DNA of 64,000 nt, taken from Zasmidium citrigriseum. Lineage: Eukaryota > Ascomycota > Dothideomycetes > Mycosphaerellales > Mycosphaerellaceae. The DNA lies in assembly GCA_002786025.1 (NCBI GenBank), contig NHNW01000011.1:620001-684000 (forward strand), read 5' to 3'. Under the pieces are notes generated by a model. That model had not been told where the DNA came from. It made no database searches and was given only the letters and a program-made list of their open reading frames with translations. The position numbers and the translations under genes were made by a program. Within the stretch, counting starts at the first letter, position 1, and every line of letters begins with the position of its first letter. Shown piece after piece: positions 56,286 through 64,000 of this stretch.

Positions 56286-59200
56286 TCAAGGATCCGGACC
56301 CCCAACGCAATCAAGCATGCTCTTAACCTCCTTCAACGCCTTCTGTATCAATACATTGTCCCCTCCACTGGTAGTCGTCTTCATCCATCTCTCCTCCAAT
56401 GTGTTCACGGGAGTGAGCCGCTCACTCAGGTTCCTCTTTCTTGACAATGCCTCCACCAATGCCTTCACGGATTCGAGATCGTACTCGAGGGAAGGAATAT
56501 CAGCGGCGTTGATACCTTCTGCTGCTGCACGTGCTACGTCCGAAGTGAGGATCACTGAGATCATCCCCAGACTATTCGCCTCAGCGACGAGACCGAGCGT
56601 GACCGATCCTGCTCTAGGATTTCGAGGTCCCGGAGTCTCGTTGCGCAAAGCCCTCTCTGCGCGGCGCAGTTGTTCTGGGAACGAATTGAGGAATGCTCCA
56701 ACCTCTCCTGCGATGGGCGGCCCGACAGCGTCCAGCAGATTGAGGCAGAGCGGCAGGAATGCTTCGCTCCAGATTACGAACATTCGCTGAGGCTCGTCGA
56801 ATGGCCCCTTGCCGCCTGGTTTGCGGAAGTAGTTGGACAGGTTGCTGGCTGAGAGTTGGGTAAGGACGCCTGCCAGCGCCATCTGCTCAGCAATCGGTGG
56901 CACTGTCGATAGAGCAAGCAGGAACATCGCTGCCACTTCGCCGAATATGGGATCATGAGCCGTAGCCTCAGCTAGTTGATCAGACCAAGAGTAGAGACTC
57001 AGAGCCCCACGCACGAGCGACGCGTCGGCCACGATGTCGGACAATAGCGTGTAGACTGAGCTGATACCCGGCGTAGATATCACTGACTGCAGCAAAGCGG
57101 TGAGCATCGCGAAGTCAGCTGGGAGGGCCAGTTCCACGTTGGAATGAATGTTGCCACACAACGCACGGAAGCCTGGTGCGATGACCTTTCCAACAATGTC
57201 GACGAGGATGGAGGCAACTTCGGGTGCCAGATAGAGGATCTGAGTCTCATCCGTAGCTCGAGTCTGAGTCGGTTGTTGCACAAAGCTGTGTGGTTGAATC
57301 GTCAAGTAGAGGACTTGGAGCAGCTCGCGGTAGTAGTGAATATCCTCAGTGACTGTTGCAATGTCGTAGTCGACTGGCGAGGTTCGGACAAGTTCCCATG
57401 CAGCTTTCAAGAGCTCTTTCGCAACAGGATCCTGCACCTTCAGGGTGACGACTTTGGAGCAGAGCACAAAGGCCAGCTCGATCCTCTCATTCAGCACGTC
57501 CGCTGCACCAGGCTCGTCGAGTTGAGGATTGGCATTCGCCTGTAAACACTTCTCTGCGACTTGAGCAAGTACAACGTGCGAGCTTGGTTCCTGGTCTGCC
57601 AGCTCGCAGATTGTGATTGCCAAGGTCTTCCAGCTCTTGAGCAACTTCGTTTGGGCATCGAGTAGACTTAGGTTGGCATTAGCCCGGGCGAACTCATCTG
57701 AAAAGCCCTGGTTCCTGCTTTGACCACCGCCACGCCAGGATTTGTGGTGACCGAGCACACTTGTGGCCAATGCTCTATCGTAGAAGAACTCTGTGCCGTA
57801 TGGTGCTGGGTTGACCTCCGTCCTCTTGAAATCAGACAGATTGCTCTGGTTGAACTTTTGCTTGAGGTTCTCCGCCAGATTTCTGTGCAGAGATCGATTG
57901 TACGCGTTGACGGTGACGCCATGTTCACGCAGAAATGACAACTTGGGTATCACACTTTTGAGCACAGCCTTGTCGCCCGTCTCCAGCCCAGCATGTATGC
58001 TGATCGCGTAGATGCTGCACAAGTGAGATGCCATCTCACATTCCTTGGCGGAAATGATGGAGGCGCCCGGAGACGGGTCTCGAGGTGCCACTCCAAGAGT
58101 ATCGATCCAGTGGAGCGTGTTCTTGAGAAATTCGGGATGCGATCGTATTTCTGTGTTTGCCCACACCCAGATCTGCTGTGCAGTAGTGACGAACTTCAGC
58201 ATGCCGTTGGCGCGCTCAGGTGGTAGTATCGAGATCGAGGAGAGCTGGCCCAAGACGTATGTCAAGATTGACTTGGCTTTTGTATTGCCAGACGACTGGC
58301 GATTCACACGCTTTTGCGGCAGTTCGCCGGTCAGCAGAAAAGCTGCGAAGTAGTGTTGCTTGCTGCTCATGACGGCTGATAGGAAGTCCCATATTCGGCG
58401 CTCGACCTGTACGTCGCAGAGTGGCCGATCGAGTTGAGTGACAACCGAGAGAAAAGCTTTCTGTGCTTCCGAGTCAAGTTGTGCAAGAATCGAAGGCGGA
58501 TCTTCATCACCAGAGCCCATCGCTTTAATCACTTCCGAAAGAAGCGGAAACGCATCTTCCTTAAGGCTAGGATCACTCACCAGCAGCAAGGCAAGAGTGG
58601 GGAAGTGCTTGACCAGTTCAGCAGCCAGCAATCTGGCACGGTGCTGAGCAGCTTTTCGCTTCTCTGCCGCTGTGGGCTTCTTCTTTGCCGCATCGTCTCG
58701 CGCTCTTAACTTCTCCAGTAGATCAGTGCCGCACTTCGCAGTGCGGAAGAGAAGCGTCAGCAACTTAAATGAGGACCTGGTCTGTTGAATGAGGAATTCC
58801 CGGTGCTGAATCGGAAGAGAATCTTCAGCGATTGGCAAGCCCTCTGGTAGGATTCGACCAAAGGTGTTGATGAGAGGGCTAGTGCCATTTTGTGGAGCGC
58901 AAGCAGCAAGCAGTGCTTCTGCTGCGGGTGCCAGGACGTTGGTAAGTCGCTTTGATGGATCCTTGGCCACATCGATTCCGTATGTGCTCTTGAACAACTT
59001 GGCAAAGGAATCCAAGATGTTGGCGGTGATGTTGCACCTCTCTTGCCGCACCAAAAACTTCCAATCTGGCAGATTCTGAAGGACATCCAATAGGATCTTT
59101 TGGTAGGCGTTCAGAACTGCGCTCACGGTTCGATCGGGAGTCGCGTCCAGGGAGTCATCGTCTTGGGCGAAGCGATGGGCATTCTTAGCCGCTACTGCCT

Positions 59201-61874
59201 TCCTCTTCACGAGACCGGAGATCGCGTCGTCCAGCAGGGCAGAGTGAAGCTGCGTACAAGCATCGAGGAAGCGATAGCGACCGATCAGAATTTCAGTGCC
59301 CCCAATGACTGAAGCCAGCGAGACCGCACCATCCTGAACTCCCAGAAGAGTGCTACGGACCAAAATTGACCACACTCTCTCTGGAATAACCTTGACCAGC
59401 TGGTTGAGAAATTGGACACAAGCCGTGACTAGTTCCAGGGACCCTTCGAAAGCCTTTTGATCCAGATGTGCCATCAACTCTGACTCGAGTATCTCCGAAA
59501 TCACGGAGACGATATCTTGCTCATTTTGCAGGCTATTGCTGAGGAAACCGAGAAGCTGAGTGGCATTCTCATTGTCGTTGCTCTGCTCAATGGTGGCAGA
59601 CAGAAGGGTTGTAAATAAAGTGACAATCTCTGCAGCCGTGAGAGGATCTAAGTCAGCGCCCGGTGCGGCTGGAACAACGTCTCCATTCGGCGTGAACGAA
59701 GAGAGAAGCAGGCCAAGGTACTCGAGCCCGGAATGATTGTGTCGCAACAAGAGAACGAATGGTTTGGGATCCTTGATCACACGACCAATTGTTCGTGCAG
59801 CAACGAACATTTCCCTCCAAGGCTCTGTTCCATTTTGACTTGGAATAGTGGATGGTAATGCTTGCTGTGAGATTGCCCGAAAATTGCCTTGCACTTGCCA
59901 CAACTCCTGTCTCTTAGCAAAGATAGGGAGGTTAGATAGCAGTTCGATCTCACTGGTACCAAGGTCTTCGCGCTGCGTCGTGTAGTCCTTGAATGTACTA
60001 TGAACGATCTGTGTGTAGCTGGACAGCTTTTCTAGCTCTGTCACAACCACCGGCATATCGTTTGGGCCGCCACCGTCCTTCCTGACCTTCGCAAGTGCTG
60101 TGAAGAGACGGAGGAACGGCGAAAGTTCGTAAGGGTAGCGCAGCAGCGCCTGGTCGATGATTTGCGGTCGGAACTGCCCATGGTCGTGGTAAAACTTCGC
60201 GGCCAGAATAGTGCTGTGTTTCACAGAGCTGTCGCAGTACTCGGCGGGTGTCAAAATAGACAAGATCGCGTCGAAGACTGGCACCTCATACGCAACGTAG
60301 TCGAGACCTTCCCGCAGGAGATCCAAAACAGTTTCCTTGCAGATGAAGCCAGTTGGAGACTCGATGTGTGAGCCGAAAAGGGCGTTCGCTCCGTTACTGA
60401 GTAATGCGACCAGCTGATACACATTCATTCCGTCGACAGCAGCTAGCATGAAGGCACGTGCTGTCGTTAAGTTGCCCGCTTCCCATTCCCGTATGGCGAT
60501 AGCATCGTGATAGAGGTGCTCAAACTCAGATTCCCAGTTTGAGGACTGAGTCCCTGCTTCAATGCGTGTCCCGCGAACCGATTGCGCTGCTGCATGGACG
60601 ACCGAGGTGATGATGCTCCACGCATAGATGGCGGGAGCCGCAAAGGTGAGTTGTTCCACTGCTGCTTTATAGAAGCCAGCGCTCAGTCCAGATATACACT
60701 GATCGTCTTTGAAGTAGAAAGAGCCTGAGGTTGGTTTCGCTCCGGAATTGTTGTACCCTGCGGCCTTCTCGATCTCCGAGATGACCAGCTGAAGCTTCAG
60801 TATGTCGACGGAGATGACAGACACCAGCAACTGGGCAGTCTCACAATCGACAAAGATCGTCTTGTCCGGCTGCATGTACTCGCATTTCTCCATGACTGAG
60901 AACCATTTCGTCACGGTAGCCGATGCCGGTATGCCATCAAAAGAGTAAAGGTTGGCCAGCAGAAGGCGCAATAGAGTGACGAGCTCGGTATACTGTGAGG
61001 CGACAAAGTCTTGCGCCTCGTCTGCATGATCTTGGAACCATTTCGGCCACTTCGATTGGTCTTGACTGCGATCAAAGATGGATTGGATGGAGTCGATGCA
61101 TTTCCTGCAGAATTTCTCGTGCTCCTCCGCTTTCGTGTTCGAGCAAAGAGCATCAAAGACATCCATGGCCAGTGTGTCGATCCAATTCTTCCTGGAATGC
61201 TCCAAAAGGGCACCTACGTGCTGGCCATGGATTTCGCTTTTGCTGACTGCGCCGCGGGACACAAGATCCGTACTAAGTCTGAGCAGATGGTCTTTCTCGC
61301 TCAGATATACATCCACCAATCGTCGCCGTCTCACATCCTGGTTGGTGAAGTCCAAGGCAGGCCGGGAAGCGTGGCCGCTCGTTGATGCCGCAAGATTGAA
61401 GCTGCTCTTCGCCAGAGTCGAGCTCGCGAGAGCAATCTGGCCTGAGAGCGCGCTTGGTGAATTGAGTGCAGTATTGAGCAGTTGATCCGCCGCCCTCTCT
61501 TGCCATTCAATTACAGCGATGCGCAATGCCACCACTTCATCCACCTGCATCTCTTGCGACAGCCATTTCGTATCCGCCTTGATTTCGTCCAGCTTGTAGT
61601 GTCCGTTGCTGTTCTGTGATACATTGATCGGTGCAGTCTTGGTATCAAGCTCTTGTGAGCTCTTCTGCGAAGGGCTTGGAAAGGGATCGAGTGCTTTGCT
61701 GAGCAGCGCGACAGTCTCGGTGTCGGTGAGGAATTGTTCGAGGTTTGAGTTGGATGTCGCCGATTCTTCGTCGCATAATGCCCTGTATGCCGTCCTCCAG
61801 GAGATCAGACGAGTCTCGCCGGCGAGACACCTGTCCAGCGGTGGAAAGTAGCTGGCATCCGCGACTGGAGCCAT
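56286..61874 (-). CDS. NUP192: nucleoporin Nup192 (Nup205 family)
   Basis: One uninterrupted frame codes 1862 aa, a normal length for Nup192/Nup205, the large alpha-helical scaffold subunit of the nuclear pore inner ring. It begins MAPVADASYFPPLDRCLAG and consists of helical repeats throughout. Typical marks are TKWLSQEMQVDEVVALRIAV near the N-terminus, EKCEYMQPDKTIFVDCETAQ, and GLQTGDKAV-like repeats and QKCLQANANPQLDEPGA later on. Nup192 binds Nic96 and Nup53 and, with Nup188, forms the structural core of the pore. Its stop lies about 430 bp from the RIP island, yet the frame is intact and its composition normal, so the gene has escaped mutation. It diverges from NDUFB7 (342 bp between starts). 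Confidence 0.85.
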   Translation of the reverse strand: MAPVADASYFPPLDRCLAGETRLISWRTAYRALCDEESATSNSNLEQFLTDTETVALLSKALDPFPSPSQKSSQELDTKTAPINVSQNSNGHYKLDEIKADTKWLSQEMQVDEVVALRIAVIEWQERAADQLLNTALNSPSALSGQIALASSTLAKSSFNLAASTSGHASRPALDFTNQDVRRRRLVDVYLSEKDHLLRLSTDLVSRGAVSKSEIHGQHVGALLEHSRKNWIDTLAMDVFDALCSNTKAEEHEKFCRKCIDSIQSIFDRSQDQSKWPKWFQDHADEAQDFVASQYTELVTLLRLLLANLYSFDGIPASATVTKWFSVMEKCEYMQPDKTIFVDCETAQLLVSVISVDILKLQLVISEIEKAAGYNNSGAKPTSGSFYFKDDQCISGLSAGFYKAAVEQLTFAAPAIYAWSIITSVVHAAAQSVRGTRIEAGTQSSNWESEFEHLYHDAIAIREWEAGNLTTARAFMLAAVDGMNVYQLVALLSNGANALFGSHIESPTGFICKETVLDLLREGLDYVAYEVPVFDAILSILTPAEYCDSSVKHSTILAAKFYHDHGQFRPQIIDQALLRYPYELSPFLRLFTALAKVRKDGGGPNDMPVVVTELEKLSSYTQIVHSTFKDYTTQREDLGTSEIELLSNLPIFAKRQELWQVQGNFRAISQQALPSTIPSQNGTEPWREMFVAARTIGRVIKDPKPFVLLLRHNHSGLEYLGLLLSSFTPNGDVVPAAPGADLDPLTAAEIVTLFTTLLSATIEQSNDNENATQLLGFLSNSLQNEQDIVSVISEILESELMAHLDQKAFEGSLELVTACVQFLNQLVKVIPERVWSILVRSTLLGVQDGAVSLASVIGGTEILIGRYRFLDACTQLHSALLDDAISGLVKRKAVAAKNAHRFAQDDDSLDATPDRTVSAVLNAYQKILLDVLQNLPDWKFLVRQERCNITANILDSFAKLFKSTYGIDVAKDPSKRLTNVLAPAAEALLAACAPQNGTSPLINTFGRILPEGLPIAEDSLPIQHREFLIQQTRSSFKLLTLLFRTAKCGTDLLEKLRARDDAAKKKPTAAEKRKAAQHRARLLAAELVKHFPTLALLLVSDPSLKEDAFPLLSEVIKAMGSGDEDPPSILAQLDSEAQKAFLSVVTQLDRPLCDVQVERRIWDFLSAVMSSKQHYFAAFLLTGELPQKRVNRQSSGNTKAKSILTYVLGQLSSISILPPERANGMLKFVTTAQQIWVWANTEIRSHPEFLKNTLHWIDTLGVAPRDPSPGASIISAKECEMASHLCSIYAISIHAGLETGDKAVLKSVIPKLSFLREHGVTVNAYNRSLHRNLAENLKQKFNQSNLSDFKRTEVNPAPYGTEFFYDRALATSVLGHHKSWRGGGQSRNQGFSDEFARANANLSLLDAQTKLLKSWKTLAITICELADQEPSSHVVLAQVAEKCLQANANPQLDEPGAADVLNERIELAFVLCSKVVTLKVQDPVAKELLKAAWELVRTSPVDYDIATVTEDIHYYRELLQVLYLTIQPHSFVQQPTQTRATDETQILYLAPEVASILVDIVGKVIAPGFRALCGNIHSNVELALPADFAMLTALLQSVISTPGISSVYTLLSDIVADASLVRGALSLYSWSDQLAEATAHDPIFGEVAAMFLLALSTVPPIAEQMALAGVLTQLSASNLSNYFRKPGGKGPFDEPQRMFVIWSEAFLPLCLNLLDAVGPPIAGEVGAFLNSFPEQLRRAERALRNETPGPRNPRAGSVTLGLVAEANSLGMISVILTSDVARAAAEGINAADIPSLEYDLESVKALVEALSRKRNLSERLTPVNTLEERWMKTTTSGGDNVLIQKALKEVKSMLDCVGGPDP

Positions 61875-62216
61875 GTTCGCGGTTTTGAAGATGTCGTGAT
61901 GCAGGTCGACGGCGGGGAGAAGTTTCAGATTATCGCATCCAGAGGAAGGCCAGGACCAAGGCTTCCAACCATCCTAAGGAGAAGTGCGCTGCGGGTTGTG
62001 GATTGGACTCGTGACGGGCGACGACAAAAGGATGGCAGCTTTCATTCACTTTCTCGCGAAGCTTCAACGCGTTCCTGGGGCTGGCTGACTGTTGATTCGC
62101 GTGGCTTGGACCTGTGGCGCACCCTCCTCCAGCGGCGATCAGACCTCACTTCAAGTTCCTACTACTCTAGCTTCCACCGCCGACCTCCGCGCCCCGAATC
62201 TCCTCCACCGCCCACC
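61875..62216. promoter_or_regulatory. divergent promoter region NUP192 / NDUFB7
   Basis: 342 bp between divergent starts that must hold both promoters. No individual motif was assigned. Confidence 0.4.
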
Positions 62217-62676
62217 ATGACCGTCGCCGAGAACATCAAGGACGCCGCCGAGACTGTCAAGGAAGCCGTCGGCCTCGGCCATGGCCACTCCGCTCCAACG
62301 AGACGTACGCCCCCTCCAGCCAATGGCACGAATGGCATTATGCATACATGAATGAATGGAACGAATGCTGAATGAATTGCGCATACAGCTGCCACGCGGG
62401 AAGAGATGTCCGCCAACAAAGTCCCTCTACCATACCGCGACTCGTGCGCCCACCTTCTGATCCCGCTCAACAACTGCCGCTACGATAACTTTTACCTCCC
62501 GTGGAGGTGTATGGTATGAGCCAGGATAGAAGCAAGGATACGGGGAACATAGTACTGATTCGAATTTCAAGGATGAGCGACATTCATACGAGAAATGCCA
62601 ATACGAAGAGTTCAAGCTGCGGATGAAGAAGATGGACGAGATTCGGGCAGAGAAGCAAGGAGCGCGGTCAAACTAA
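62217..62676 (+). CDS. complex I B18 subunit (NDUFB7)
   Basis: Three exons, 62217-62304, 62389-62513 and 62572-62676, give 105 aa. After a short charged N-terminus (ENIKDAAETVKEAVG) comes KVPLPYRDSCAHLLIPLNNC and then FYLPWRCMDERHSYEKCQY. The two CX9C motifs, CAHLLIPLNNC and CMDERHSYEKC, are the family signature and the second forms across the splice at 62513/62572. The end is a charged helix (KLRMKKMDEIRAEK). NDUFB7 is an accessory subunit of respiratory complex I on the intermembrane-space face and is imported through the Mia40 disulphide relay. Both introns have GTACGC or GTATGA donors and are in phase. Confidence 0.9.
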
Positions 62677-62882
62677 AGGATGGATCAAGAGACATGACAC
62701 TTATACTACGGAGCTTGAGGGCATCGTCCAAGAGATGATTTTCATACCCAGTGCTCTAGCTTGCTATTGTACATATACCAGGAAGGAAGTGCCCAAAATG
62801 GGGGCTGGTCTGACTCGCTGCACTCCATATCTCTCTCCTCGTAAGTCTCCACGCACTTGCTTGCTGATGTGTTGGGGAAGTT

Positions 62883-64000
62883 TTAGACGGTCTCGGCGTC
62901 GCCCATGTCGAAGTCGAAGAAGTTTTCCGCCTCCTGCTCGTAGTCCATGTTCTGGTCCTGGTACTCGGCCATAGCTCGTGGAAACGCCTCGCCGCCATAT
63001 GCACCACCTAAATCGTACGCCATGCCTTCGCCGCTCATTGGAGGCAGCTGCTGAGGCATCATCGATAAATCCTCAGTCTTCATGATCTTCTCTGCCGGCC
63101 CATCAACTGGTGTGAAGCCCTCGTCTTCCTTGCGCTTGCCGAGGACGGAGTTGCTCAGCGTGAAGGCTCCGTCATGAAGGCTGGAGGTGCTCGTGTCTGC
63201 GAGACGCTGAGGGTCGCCGTTGGCGAAGTCGTGCATGGCGACATCCTCATCCAAAGCTATCGGCCGGCCTTCGTTCTTGATACCATTCGCCTCGCCATTG
63301 AGCATCGGCTGCTCTGGAGAACGCACTTTGCCCTTGCCCTTCTCGCGCGGCTTTTCGACTTTCTCAATGGTCTTCACCACCGCATCACCCGTTGGCGACA
63401 CATACTTGAATTCAGCATCTTGCTTGCCGGCAGTACTGGCACCACCGATCCAGGCGACACCAGTGCTCTCCTTAAACGCCTTCTTGAAGCACCGGAAGGC
63501 CGTCAGAAAGTTGCAGCCAATGCAGACGATGATGTTGTTCTGTGGCAGCTTTTTGGTACCGCCGGCCTTGGCGTTGAAGGCATAGGAATGCGGCTTGTCT
63601 GGCTCGGCCTTGCTCTCGTTCGACTCGTAGATCTGGAGCTGTGGCGAGTCTGTTAGCATCTTCGACACAAACCACTTGACCAAGTTCTTAACTTACCTGG
63701 ACAGCGCTCTGACCTTCGGCCTGAACCATCGGCTGCAGAGTCACATCATACGCAAACCCCATCTCATCAACATAGACATGATACTTGTCCGTCAACAACT
63801 CATTCCTCGATTTCAGAATCCCCCGTCGAAAGAACTCCGCGAGCGCAATAACATTGTTCCGCTCCCGCTGAGTCTCAATCGCCCGGAGTTGCTTCGCAGC
63901 CTCCTCCTTCCTCGCCTCCTCCTCCAGCTTCTTCCGCTTCTCAATCTGCTTCTTCATAGACTCAGACAAGTACTCATTCGTACTCTCCGTAAACACCTGC
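62883..64000 (-). CDS. WGR-like domain protein, 5' end cut by window edge
   Basis: Exons 63697-64000 (still open at the edge) and 62883-63638 (58 bp intron, phase 0). The first piece has a highly charged coiled coil (KKQIEKRKKLEEEARKEEAA), then KYHVYVDEMGFAYDVTLQ, which resembles the start of the WGR domain of poly(ADP-ribose) polymerases. The second begins LQIYESN and has AFRCFKKAFKESTGVAW, the AFxxFxxxFxxKTxxxW end of a WGR domain. No PARP catalytic domain follows; instead about 170 disordered residues with LGKRKEDEG and an acidic end. The frame opens at an AG acceptor near the edge, so an exon lies beyond. It may be a fungal PARP-related or DNA-repair adaptor. The assignment rests on pattern only. 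Confidence 0.55.

Noticed and set aside
56032..56790. 252-codon plus-strand frame
   Set aside because: It is mostly the opposite strand of the NUP192 C-terminal coding region.

Overview
The window looks like nuclear DNA of a filamentous ascomycete (Pezizomycotina). The evidence is short GT-AG introns of about 47-92 bp, branch sites close to CTAAC or TACTAAC, fungal-specific families (SUN/GH132 wall protein, copper-fist factor, Sso-type syntaxin), and one island with an extreme repeat-induced point mutation (RIP) signature. The style of the proteins suggests a Dothideomycete, possibly Mycosphaerellales. That placement is an impression, not a measurement.

Left part (1-16 kb): an NmrA-like oxidoreductase, a gene-poor stretch, a homeobox factor, an FAD amine oxidase, an Erv41-like ER-Golgi protein, a short-chain dehydrogenase, a small cysteine-rich membrane protein, a decayed GH47 alpha-mannosidase, translin and TIM9.

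Middle (16-51 kb): a RhoGAP, a GPI-type Ser/Thr-rich wall protein, an unidentified protein, a peroxiredoxin-like protein, mS38/COX24, a two-domain VOC dioxygenase, GPI11, ARP2, a SUN-family wall protein, an F-box-like protein, prohibitin 1 and QCR8 (divergent, 251 bp apart), an EFM7-like methyltransferase, a divergent copper-fist factor, an Sso1/2 syntaxin, a small conserved protein, KTI12, an unidentified Asp-rich protein, and a DUF202 membrane protein whose stop codon overlaps the start of its neighbour.

Right part (51-64 kb): an island of about 4 kb of RIP-saturated DNA (about 51.9-55.85 kb) with internal inverted repeats, then a full-length intronless NUP192, NDUFB7, and a WGR-like protein cut by the window edge.

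The genes are mostly housekeeping and do not form a biosynthetic cluster. Five encode mitochondrial proteins (TIM9, mS38, PHB1, QCR8, NDUFB7). Several act in secretion, cell wall and polarity (Erv41, GPI11, Sso, RhoGAP, ARP2, SUN, GPI protein). The accessory parts are the RIP island, the GH47 relic and the gene-poor stretches near 2.4-4.8, 19.7-21.6 and 33.9-36.5 kb. Exon borders were placed by eye from splice sites, reading phase and family similarity.
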